Positions 1-5,955 of a stretch of 6,460 bases of DNA are shown one piece after another. A model generated the notes under the pieces. It saw only the letters and a list, made by a program, of their open reading frames with translations, ran no database searches and was not told the origin of the DNA. Position numbers and translations under genes: made by a program. This DNA comes from an uncultured Eubacteriales bacterium (GTDB lineage Bacteria > Bacillota > Clostridia > Christensenellales > UBA1242). The DNA lies in NCBI GenBank assembly GCA_949096025.1, contig CARXKP010000046.1, positions 1-6,460 of the forward strand, given 5' to 3'. Position 1 is the stretch's first letter; every line of letters starts with the position of its first letter.

Positions 1-249
1 GAAGATAAAGATTATGTTAAAATTGGTTTAGGCAGTGAAATGCTTAAAATGGTAAAAAAAAAAAAAAAAAATGCAGGTATATTTTCATTAAATGCAAGAA
101 TTCAACCATTTGGTGAATTTTCTTATAGGACAATTGACTTTTATAAAAAGAATGGTTTTGAAGTTGAATTTGATCCTTGCGATAGAAAGGTTTATGGAAC
201 TAAAAAAATTCAAAAAATGGAAAATTGTGACGAAGCAGAACTAGAATAA
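1..249 (+). CDS. C-terminal part of a probable GNAT-family acetyltransferase (5' truncated by window edge)
   Basis: The reading frame is open from base 1 to a TAA at 247-249, giving 82 residues, so the true start lies upstream of the window. The visible part begins EDKDYVKIGLGSEML, which resembles the acetyl-CoA pyrophosphate-binding loop of GNAT enzymes (a G-x-G/A turn leading into a helix). Near the end, DFYKKNGFEVEF matches the usual C-terminal GNAT motif of an aromatic pair before KxGF. If correct, the enzyme moves an acetyl group from acetyl-CoA to an amine; the substrate cannot be inferred. An 18-base A run (54-71) encodes a lysine stretch in the helix after the loop. The protein pattern reads naturally across it, so the frame looks intact in this assembly. 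An internal ATG at 40 is in frame but lacks a ribosome binding site and would remove the binding loop, so it is not the start. The family call is moderate; the existence of a gene end here is much surer. Confidence 0.5.
   Translation, partial: EDKDYVKIGLGSEMLKMVKKKKKNAGIFSLNARIQPFGEFSYRTIDFYKKNGFEVEFDPCDRKVYGTKKIQKMENCDEAELE
54..71 (+). repeat. 18-base adenine homopolymer inside a coding region
   Basis: Eighteen consecutive A bases follow a GT and precede TGCAGG, encoding five lysines and the start of an asparagine codon. Runs of this length are prone to replication slippage, transcriptional slippage and sequencing error. A one-base change would shift the last 60 or so residues out of frame. 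Confidence 0.95.
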
Positions 250-305
250 TTTACTAAAATTCCCCATAAAAAAGTTAGTATTATTAAACGTGAGAAAAAA
301 CAATT

Positions 306-336
306 AAAAAATCAGAGAAAATATCTCTGATTTTTT
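306..336. terminator. Bidirectional intrinsic terminator between the converging genes
   Basis: A perfect 13-bp stem (306-318 with 324-336) encloses a 5-base loop. The outer six pairs are A-T, so both strands read a run of A, then a TCAGAGA-type core, then a run of T. It can therefore stop transcription from the + strand gene ending at 249 and from the minus-strand gene ending at 472. No stronger terminator is seen between 337 and 471, which otherwise holds only AT-rich sequence. Confidence 0.85.
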
Positions 337-471
337 GTAAAATTGGCTATTTTTTTAATTTTTTAAGTTATTTTTATTAAATTTTCTTTTATAGATGCTA
401 AATTTTAATAATTTTAACATTAATTAGTTACTAATATATTAATTCTAAAAGTTAACAAGTTAAGTTAAAAT

Positions 472-672
472 TTATTTACCACAACCGCAGCCACAGCCAC
501 AAAGTAACATAAGTAAAATTAATGTGCAGCAGTCTATACCGCAACCATTGTTACCGTTTCCGCAAAGGCATTGTAAAATCATAATCCATAAAATGAGTGA
601 GCAGCAGTCATTTCCACAACCGCCAAAGCCATTTCCGCAGCCACCGCCACAGCCATTATTAAAAAAATTCAT
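472..672 (-). CDS. Small Cys/Gly-rich two-repeat protein of unknown function
   Basis: This 66-residue protein has 14 cysteines and 17 glycines. After a short MNFFNN start and a Cys-Gly-Asn-rich lead (residues 7-17) come two similar units. Residues 18-38 start GCGNDCCSLILWIMILQ and residues 43-61 start GCGIDCCTLILLMLL. Each has a GCGxDCC head, a hydrophobic stretch of about 8 to 12 residues, and a CxCG tail; the protein ends in alternating Cys-Gly. There is no classical signal peptide. The start is well supported by AGGAGG five bases upstream. From memory, it resembles short Clostridia proteins carrying the automatic label 'chorion class high-cysteine HCB protein 13', whose function is unknown to me. 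A spore or envelope structural role, metal binding or disulfide cross-linking are all possible, but none is demonstrated. It is a lone gene, divergent from the large surface protein gene. That it is a real gene is fairly certain. Confidence 0.85.
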   Translation of the reverse strand: MNFFNNGCGGGCGNGFGGCGNDCCSLILWIMILQCLCGNGNNGCGIDCCTLILLMLLCGCGCGCGK

Positions 673-677
673 TTGTT

Positions 678-683
678 CCTCCT
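678..683 (-). promoter_or_regulatory. Ribosome binding site of the Cys/Gly-rich gene
   Basis: The minus strand reads AGGAGG followed by AACAA and the ATG at 672-670. This perfect Shine-Dalgarno sequence at 5-base spacing is the best single argument that the short, low-complexity frame is translated. Confidence 0.9.
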
Positions 684-701
684 AAAAAATCTTATGTATT
701 T

Positions 702-740
702 GAAGGGAGTTAATTTTCTAATTTCTATAAAACTCCTTTC
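702..740. repeat. Inverted repeat in the leader/promoter region of the Cys/Gly-rich gene
   Basis: GAAGGGAGTT (702-711) can pair with AACTCCTTTC (731-740) across a 19-base AT-rich loop. Read as + strand RNA it is a 10-bp stem with one G-U pair; read as minus-strand RNA the same position is an A-C mismatch. It lies 30 to 68 bases upstream of the minus-strand start codon. It could be a leader hairpin or an operator dyad; there is no T run to make it a terminator. Confidence 0.45.
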
Positions 741-859
741 ACATTAACATACTATTTTCAAGTGCTATAAAATGTGCAATTTTTTTAAAAATAGATTTAT
801 TTTTCTTTTATTTTTAACTTAAAAATCTTCATTTTTGGCTAGGTTTTTAAAATATTTTA

Positions 860-869
860 TTCGACAAAA
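860..869 (-). promoter_or_regulatory. Possible Spo0A binding site (0A box)
   Basis: The minus strand reads TTTTGTCGAA, which contains the complete TGTCGAA core of the 0A box known from Bacillus and Clostridium, with the usual T-rich flank. It lies 71 bases upstream of the -35 element of the large surface protein gene and 187 bases upstream of the Cys/Gly-rich gene. One short motif match in AT-rich DNA may be chance, and nothing else in the window proves that the organism has Spo0A. Confidence 0.35.
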
Positions 870-940
870 CTAGTGCCTTTTTGACAGCATAAAATAAGGG
901 GAAACACACAAAATATTTTTGTTTTTATATAGCAATTTTG

Positions 941-969
941 TTGACTTAATTTTAAAAATGGTTTACAAT
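941..969 (+). promoter_or_regulatory. Sigma-A type promoter of the large surface protein gene
   Basis: TTGACT (941-946) and TACAAT (964-969) are separated by exactly 17 bases, each one base off consensus. Transcription should start near 976, leaving a leader of about 35 bases before the ATG at 1011. Confidence 0.8.
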
Positions 970-997
970 TAATTGTTAAATAATACATTAGATAATT

Positions 998-1004
998 AGA
1001 GGAG
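998..1004 (+). promoter_or_regulatory. Ribosome binding site of the large surface protein gene
   Basis: AGAGGAG lies 6 bases upstream of ATG 1011 and fixes that start, which is immediately followed by a lysine-rich signal peptide. Confidence 0.85.
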
Positions 1005-1010
1005 ATTAAA

Positions 1011-4000
1011 ATGGTTAAACAAAAATCCAAATTCAAAGGACTTTTTAAAGGTGCTGCTATCGGTTTTGCATTTATTATGTGTAGTGCTTTTTTCCCAGTT
1101 CACGCAATTGCCAGTGCTTTAGAAGGTGTTGTTACAGGAGATAACATAAAAGTAAACTCAATTAAAGTTGATGGAAGTAGTACTAATGTTACAGTTCAAA
1201 AGGGTGAAACTGTTTCTATTCCTGCTGGTGAATATGTTGATGCTGATGGCAATAAAAGGACCGTTGAAGATGTAAAAGTTTTCTATAAGGCAACCAATGA
1301 TGAAGTCAACTTGAATAGTGACGGAAAATCTTTCACTGCTGATAGAGTTGGCCGTTACACAATCACTTATTCTGTTGAAGATAATGGTATGACTTACACT
1401 TATGATCTTACTGTTAAATGTGAAGTGAGTGATGTTTCTTTTGACTTTTCATCAAACTCAAAAAATATAATTCCAAGTTACTATGACAAGCAATTAGCAG
1501 GTGATAAAGATATAGTTCTTCCTCTTCCATCAGTTAAAGATGCTGAAGGCGAAAATGTTATAGGCGAAGATGAAGTAGATTATTTTACTAATGTTGAGCC
1601 TAATTCTTTCCAAGTAGGTGATAAGACAAGTTTTGTTTATATCAGCCTTGCTAATGATGGAGATATTAGGGTTTTAGATAGAACAGTTGATGGAAAGACT
1701 GAATATTATTTGGATCATACTAAACTTGCTGCTCTTTCTAATAATCAAGAGGTTAAAGTTCTTTACTCTTATTATCAAGTAAGTGAAAGTAATAAAAAGG
1801 TTTTTGTTACTTCAATTAGCAAGACTTTTACAGTAAAAGATAAGTATTTCTATAAGTCATCTGATAAAAAGGAAGAAAATAAAGGTTATGACCTTGAAAC
1901 AAGTTGGTCAACTTCAGTTTCTGACCTTACTGCTATTGTAGGTGTTGAAAGAGAACTTCCTAAAATTACAGCAACAACTAAATCAACAAATAGTCCTGCA
2001 AATGAAGCAGTAGAAGTTTATTATACAATCAAAGTTGAAAAAAGAGGAACAAACGGCAAATATGACGGAACTGACATTTCTTCATCAGTTATAAACAAAG
2101 ATGGCAAATTTGTAGCGGACGATGAGGGAACTTATAAATTCACTTATACTGTTACAGATTTCTATGGTAATGAAGCTCAAACAAGCAGAACAAGTTTTGA
2201 AATTGCCAATGTAAAAGATAGCCGTTCTGCAAATGTATTCGTTTATGATGCAGGAAATCCTGGATATAATGCAGACGAAAAAACTTATACTTCAGCACTT
2301 GATATGCTTAAGAGCCAAACTGGTAACAGAAATGTTGTTGTTTATGCTGTAGGCGGAACAGATAACTTTAAGGATAAGGAAGACTTAACTTTAAGAAGAA
2401 CTATTCTTGATAACACTGGCGTTACTATGTTTGATGTTAGAGAGAAAGCTTATCACGAATACAACCTTATTTTTATGCCAAACACTGCAACTGGTGCAGG
2501 AGAGGGCGCTTCAGTTTACAAACAAATAGTTGATGACAACTATCATATCCGTAAACAAATGGTTCTTGCTGGAACTACTGATTTTAGTGATGCAAATATC
2601 ATTAAATTCTTAAATGCAAACAAATATTTGCTTGTTACAACTAAGTTTAATAAGACTTATGATGATAAAGATATAGTTGCAAATCTTACAGAGAGCGATG
2701 AAGAAAAAGTTGCTAAAATGATGGCTAGCGATGATAGCAAAGTAGGTTATGCTTATGTAAAACCATCAAGACAGTCAGATGAAAATAGAAAGACATTTAC
2801 AGATGGAACTTATACTGTAATCTATGGTGCTAGTGATAATATCAACTCTGAAAAGACATCAAGATATTCAATGGGAGTTACTGCTGACTTTACTGATTCT
2901 GCAGTTCCAACTCTTACATTTCCTACAGACTTACAAGTTGCTTATCTTGCAACAGATAAGATTACTTTTGATGTTGCCACTGCAACAGATTCAACTTCTC
3001 AAGATTCAAGACTTGAAACAGTCACTGCTTATAGATTCCTTGGAGCAGATAGAGAAACTGCAGTTGAATCAACTCAAACTCCTTCTACTTTAAGATATTA
3101 TATCAATAAAGCAAATTCAGATAAATGGTTTGCTGAAACTGGTGTAAAGAAGGAAAGTGCAGGTTGGTACTTTGATACAACTAAAACTTCTTACACTATC
3201 AATCTTGCTGAAAAACCAGCAGACGCAAAATATGTTGAAATTCTTGCTTATGCTATTGACGATTATGGCAATGCAGGGTTCTATAATAAGATTATCAGAA
3301 TTGCAGATGTTCAAGATGAATTAATGCCAACTCTTTATAAAGCATCTGACCTTCCAGGCGCAACAGAAACTTTTGAAGCTCCAATGGAAATCGAACTTCC
3401 TACACTTTACTTTAGTGATGATAATGCAGGTTATATGCACGCACAAGTTAATGTTTATAAACTTGTTAAAGATTCTGATGGTAAAGTAACTGGCAAGGTT
3501 CCAATGCAAGCCTATAATATGAAAACTGAATTTAATTCTGTTCAGAAATCATATATGGTTAATGGCGGATACTTCCGTGCTTCAACTTCAGGACAATATC
3601 AAGTTGCTATCACTGTAAGCGATGCTGGAAACCATAACTATACAACATACTTTAATTATAATGTTGGTGGTGGAATTGTATTTGACGAACCAGAAATTGA
3701 CAACATCACATCTGAAACTATAGAACTTAAAGCAGGTGAGGCTTACTATCTTGTACCTCCAACACTTTCAATATCTGAAAATGATGAATATGGATTTATT
3801 GGAATTAGCGAAGATGATGACTCAAACACTGCAACTTACTATACACCAACTATCATTTCTTCAACTGATGGTTACGAACTTGATCAATACTACTTTACAG
3901 GAAGTAAGAAAGGTGTTTATAAACTCATTTATAAAGTTTATTTGATGCAATATTCAAAAGATGCTGCTGTATTTGCAAAATCTGAGGCAGATGCTACAGA

Positions 4001-5129
4001 CGGACAAATATTCCTTACAGAAGGCACTATTGGTTATAAGCACGCAGGTGAAATTTATTATGTTTATATAGATATGGCTGAAGATGGTGACCACGTGCTT
4101 GCTGCAAACACAAGCCTTCAAGGTATAGGAACAGCACTTACTGATGAAAGTGCCTTGGCAGTTCTTAATGATATAGTAAAAGTTTATTATCGTGAAAGCA
4201 AGACTCAAACAATCAATGTCGGTGGCGTTGATATGAATGTTACTCTTGACGATGACCTCTATGCTAAGTCTTATGATAAAGTAGGAACAACTATTCCTAT
4301 TGTTAAACCAAACAACATTGAATACAATGGTAGTGGTTATGAAACAAACAATGAAGCTTCTACTGTAGTTATTACAAAGACAACAGGAAATACAACAACT
4401 ACTCTTGCTGACCTTAACTTTAAAGATTGGGGCTCTAAGTTGACTTCAGATAACTCTGATTTTACTGTTGATTCTGAAACTGGAGAAATTACTCTTACCC
4501 TCAAAGATAATGGTAGATATGTAATTAAATATTCTATCCAAGCAATGGATAAGAATGGTACAAATGTAGGGACTCCAAAAGTTGTAGAATATACTATTAA
4601 GAATGGTGACGTTGTTGGTCCAGAGGTTGAACTTAGCAGTCAAGTTAAGATTGTTGAGGACACTTATAGAATCGGCGACACAATTCAGCTTAACTTAGCA
4701 GGACTTACAGTATCAGATAATCAAACAGATTATACAGCAGAAGGTAGTGAAGATATCGATTATGCTACTCTTGCAAAAGATTATATGACTGTAAGACTTA
4801 GAAATACAACACAATCTGATGAAAGTTATACAACTCTTGTTCCAGATGAAGAAGCACTTGCTAATGGAGAGGTTGTTTATACTCATAAAATTGAAAGTGC
4901 TGGAAGCTATACTCTTACAATTATTGTAAAAGACAAAGCAGGCAACGAAAGTACTGTAACAAAATCTTTTGAAGTTACAACTGACCAAAAGAAAGATGTA
5001 GATGTAAAAGAAGTTATGGGTGGAGTTCTTATTGCACTCTCAGTTGCCATTCTTGCTGGTGTTGTAATTTACTTTGTTGTAAGTAAAGTAAAACTTGACA
5101 AGAAAGAAAACAAATACAAAAACAAATAA
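1011..5129 (+). CDS. Large secreted, membrane-anchored protein with multiple Ig-like domains
   Basis: The 1372-residue protein starts with a signal peptide: lysines at 3, 5, 7, 9 and 13, a hydrophobic core at about 14-30, and likely cleavage after VHA (residue 32) or ASA (residue 36). It ends with a hydrophobic segment (about 1337-1357) and a tail rich in lysine. It should therefore span the membrane once, with nearly everything outside. The ectodomain repeats a typical beta-sandwich ending, G-x-Y-x-(5 or 6 residues)-V-x-D, near residues 113 (GRYTITYSVED), 372 (GTYKFTYTVTD), 598, 737, 861 (GQYQVAITVSD), 966, 1166 and 1294 (GSYTLTIIVKDKAGNES). This marks about eight bacterial Ig-like or cadherin-like modules. 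Residues about 403-545 lack the motif and alternate predicted strands and helices. The mature part has one cysteine (137). No LPXTG, SLH, dockerin or catalytic motif was seen. It is transcribed alone, with its own promoter and terminator. Adhesion or cell-surface scaffolding is an inference; the ligand is unknown. Confidence 0.9.
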   Translation: MVKQKSKFKGLFKGAAIGFAFIMCSAFFPVHAIASALEGVVTGDNIKVNSIKVDGSSTNVTVQKGETVSIPAGEYVDADGNKRTVEDVKVFYKATNDEVNLNSDGKSFTADRVGRYTITYSVEDNGMTYTYDLTVKCEVSDVSFDFSSNSKNIIPSYYDKQLAGDKDIVLPLPSVKDAEGENVIGEDEVDYFTNVEPNSFQVGDKTSFVYISLANDGDIRVLDRTVDGKTEYYLDHTKLAALSNNQEVKVLYSYYQVSESNKKVFVTSISKTFTVKDKYFYKSSDKKEENKGYDLETSWSTSVSDLTAIVGVERELPKITATTKSTNSPANEAVEVYYTIKVEKRGTNGKYDGTDISSSVINKDGKFVADDEGTYKFTYTVTDFYGNEAQTSRTSFEIANVKDSRSANVFVYDAGNPGYNADEKTYTSALDMLKSQTGNRNVVVYAVGGTDNFKDKEDLTLRRTILDNTGVTMFDVREKAYHEYNLIFMPNTATGAGEGASVYKQIVDDNYHIRKQMVLAGTTDFSDANIIKFLNANKYLLVTTKFNKTYDDKDIVANLTESDEEKVAKMMASDDSKVGYAYVKPSRQSDENRKTFTDGTYTVIYGASDNINSEKTSRYSMGVTADFTDSAVPTLTFPTDLQVAYLATDKITFDVATATDSTSQDSRLETVTAYRFLGADRETAVESTQTPSTLRYYINKANSDKWFAETGVKKESAGWYFDTTKTSYTINLAEKPADAKYVEILAYAIDDYGNAGFYNKIIRIADVQDELMPTLYKASDLPGATETFEAPMEIELPTLYFSDDNAGYMHAQVNVYKLVKDSDGKVTGKVPMQAYNMKTEFNSVQKSYMVNGGYFRASTSGQYQVAITVSDAGNHNYTTYFNYNVGGGIVFDEPEIDNITSETIELKAGEAYYLVPPTLSISENDEYGFIGISEDDDSNTATYYTPTIISSTDGYELDQYYFTGSKKGVYKLIYKVYLMQYSKDAAVFAKSEADATDGQIFLTEGTIGYKHAGEIYYVYIDMAEDGDHVLAANTSLQGIGTALTDESALAVLNDIVKVYYRESKTQTINVGGVDMNVTLDDDLYAKSYDKVGTTIPIVKPNNIEYNGSGYETNNEASTVVITKTTGNTTTTLADLNFKDWGSKLTSDNSDFTVDSETGEITLTLKDNGRYVIKYSIQAMDKNGTNVGTPKVVEYTIKNGDVVGPEVELSSQVKIVEDTYRIGDTIQLNLAGLTVSDNQTDYTAEGSEDIDYATLAKDYMTVRLRNTTQSDESYTTLVPDEEALANGEVVYTHKIESAGSYTLTIIVKDKAGNESTVTKSFEVTTDQKKDVDVKEVMGGVLIALSVAILAGVVIYFVVSKVKLDKKENKYKNK

Positions 5130-5134
5130 TTCAA

Positions 5135-5173
5135 ATAAAAGTGGTTAAAATTTTAGCCACTTTTATCTTTTTT
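5135..5173 (+). terminator. Intrinsic terminator of the large surface protein gene
   Basis: ATAAAAGTGGTTAAAA (5135-5150) pairs with TTTTAGCCACTTTTAT (5151-5166) with a single G-U pair, the central AAAATTTT serving as loop. A CTTTTTT tail follows at 5167-5173. It separates the surface protein gene from the ribosomal protein operon; the operon's -35 element begins two bases after the T tail. Confidence 0.9.
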
Positions 5174-5174
5174 C

Positions 5175-5203
5175 TTGACAAATAATATTAAATATGATAT
5201 TAT
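5175..5203 (+). promoter_or_regulatory. Promoter of the rplU-prp-rpmA operon
   Basis: A perfect TTGACA (5175-5180) is followed after 17 bases by TATTAT (5198-5203), one base from the consensus -10. Transcription should start near 5210, just before the structured leader. Such a strong match suits a highly expressed ribosomal protein operon. Confidence 0.88.
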
Positions 5204-5209
5204 TACTTT

Positions 5210-5314
5210 GGTATCCGCTTGTATAGGGTTAATAAGTTCAATTTGGCTTGAATTTATGCTTGTGAAAGAATTGACACCCGTTAAACAGCGAGTTTGGTTA
5301 GAGGAGGTAAAAGT
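5210..5314 (+). promoter_or_regulatory. L21-type ribosomal protein leader (cis-regulatory RNA)
   Basis: The roughly 105-base leader between promoter and rplU is GC-richer and more structured than other intergenic DNA here. A central hairpin pairs 5232-5241 with 5248-5257 (10 bp, one G-U, 6-base loop). Outside it, GGGT (5226-5229) can pair with ACCC (5276-5279), and CGCTTGT (5216-5222) with ACAGCG (5285-5290, one bulge), which closes the structure just before the ribosome binding site. Position, size and nested pairing agree with the L21 leader described in Firmicutes, thought to let excess L21 repress its own operon. The family call is from memory and pairing by eye, not from a covariance search. 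Confidence 0.65.
5302..5307 (+). promoter_or_regulatory. Ribosome binding site that decides the rplU start
   Basis: AGGAGG lies 7 bases before ATG 5315. The frame is open further upstream to a TTG at 5294, but that would place the ribosome binding site inside the coding sequence and add residues absent from L21 proteins. Confidence 0.92.
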
Positions 5315-5623
5315 ATGTTTGCTATAGTACAATGTGGTGGAAAGCAATACAAAGTTAGTGAAAATGATGTTATTACAGTTGAAAAAATCACTAATGCTGT
5401 TGGCGATAAAGTCAACTTAAATGTAATGCTTATCAGTGATAATGGCTCAGTAGTTGCGGGAAATCCTTTCGTTGCTGGTGCTGTATGTGAAGCCGAAGTT
5501 GTTGCTCACGGTAAAGGTGACAAAATCGTTGTTTTCAAATATAAGCCAAAGAAAAATGAAAGAAAGAAGCAAGGTCACAGACAACCATTCACTCAATTAA
5601 AAATAACTTCTATTAAAAAGTAA
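5315..5623 (+). CDS. rplU: 50S ribosomal protein L21
   Basis: L21 is a large-subunit protein that binds 23S rRNA and contacts L20. The 102-residue product is the usual length (about 103). It begins MFAIVQCGGKQYKV, matching the family's near-invariant start with GGKQY at residues 8-12, and it ends with a basic tail carrying KPKKNERKKQGHRQPFT (GHRQ at 87-90), the L21 signature used for rRNA binding. The start is set at ATG 5315 by the AGGAGG seven bases upstream; the in-frame TTG at 5294 is rejected. It is the first gene of a three-gene operon with prp and rpmA, only 8 bases before prp. Regulation is probably by the structured leader upstream, in addition to a strong promoter. Nothing is odd about the protein. 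Confidence 0.98.
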   Translation: MFAIVQCGGKQYKVSENDVITVEKITNAVGDKVNLNVMLISDNGSVVAGNPFVAGAVCEAEVVAHGKGDKIVVFKYKPKKNERKKQGHRQPFTQLKITSIKK

Positions 5624-5631
5624 GGTTTAAA

Positions 5632-5955
5632 ATGACTAGGATTACTTTTTATAAAAAAAATGACCTGATAATTGGATTTGAAGTAAAAGGTCATACAGGT
5701 AAAGATGAATACGGTAAAGATTTACTTTGTGCACAACTTTCAACAGTTGCACAACTTGCTGTTGTTGGTATTGAAGATGTTGCTAAGGTAAAAGCATTTC
5801 ACGAAATTTCTGATGGATATTTAAAAATATCAGTAAGTGAAAAACAAGCAGAAAGTGAAAATGTACAATTTTTATTCAATACTTGTAAACAATCCTTTAA
5901 GTCAATTATTATGGATGAAGAAAAATTCGCAAAATTGGAGGTAAAAAATGTTTAA
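5632..5955 (+). CDS. prp: Ribosomal-processing cysteine protease Prp (YsxB family)
   Basis: Prp removes the N-terminal extension of ribosomal protein L27, a step shown to be essential in Staphylococcus aureus. The 107-residue product is of family size and carries the signature GHTGKDEYGKDLLCAQLS. The predicted catalytic dyad is His21 and Cys33, with the 12-residue spacing of the S. aureus enzyme (His22/Cys34); the glycine before the histidine and the GKD before the cysteine are also kept. The ATG at 5632 lies 8 bases after rplU. Its ribosome binding site is weak (AAGG overlapping the rplU stop), so it is probably translated less than its neighbours or by coupling, which suits an enzyme between two structural proteins. 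The stop overlaps the rpmA start by 8 bases. The matching substrate is encoded directly downstream, which makes the assignment firm. Confidence 0.95.
   Translation: MTRITFYKKNDLIIGFEVKGHTGKDEYGKDLLCAQLSTVAQLAVVGIEDVAKVKAFHEISDGYLKISVSEKQAESENVQFLFNTCKQSFKSIIMDEEKFAKLEVKNV

Larger units (their letters stand above)
673..1010. other. Divergent intergenic region, 338 bases
   Basis: No gene is seen here. From left to right it holds the minus-strand ribosome binding site (678-683), an inverted repeat (702-740), very AT-rich sequence (about 780-860), a Spo0A-box-like site (860-869), and the promoter and ribosome binding site of the large + strand gene (941-969 and 998-1004). No convincing housekeeping promoter was found for the minus-strand gene. 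The best candidate, TTGCAC near 777-782 followed by AATAGT on the minus strand, is a poor match. A TTGACA at 881-886 has no -10 partner at normal spacing. Confidence 0.7.

Noticed and set aside
401..471. AT-rich dyads near 420-450 as a terminator for the minus-strand gene
   Set aside because: The arms are short or need bulges, and no T run follows on the minus strand; the hairpin at 306-336 is a much better terminator.
472..672. Low-complexity artefact or metallothionein for the Cys/Gly-rich frame
   Set aside because: A perfect ribosome binding site, an organised two-unit repeat and alternating hydrophobic stretches argue for a real gene. The hydrophobic bars are unlike metallothioneins, so that name was not used.
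881..886. TTGACA as a -35 element for the large surface protein gene
   Set aside because: The sequence 16 to 18 bases further on (ACACAC region) is not a -10 element; the promoter at 941-969 is far better.
1011..1120. Lipoprotein signal peptide with Cys24 as the lipid-modified residue
   Set aside because: The residues before the cysteine (FIM) do not match the lipobox L-[AS]-[GA]-C, and a normal signal peptidase I site follows at residues 30-36.
2824..3314. Open frames on both strands inside the large gene (for example + 2824-3093 and - 3117-3314)
   Set aside because: They are shadows of the 1372-codon gene, lack ribosome binding sites, and give low-complexity Leu/Ile/Gln or Cys/Ile/Ser-rich products with no family resemblance.
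3321..4988. Several minus-strand frames of 62 to 91 codons within the large gene
   Set aside because: They lie antisense to a clearly coding gene, none has a ribosome binding site or promoter, and their composition mirrors reverse-complemented Asp/Thr/Lys codons.
5271..5276. A second TTGACA inside the rplU leader
   Set aside because: No -10 element lies 16 to 18 bases downstream, and the bases take part in the proposed leader pairing.
5153..5347. Minus-strand open frame across the rplU leader
   Set aside because: It overlaps the terminator, the promoter, the structured leader and the rplU start, and has no ribosome binding site.
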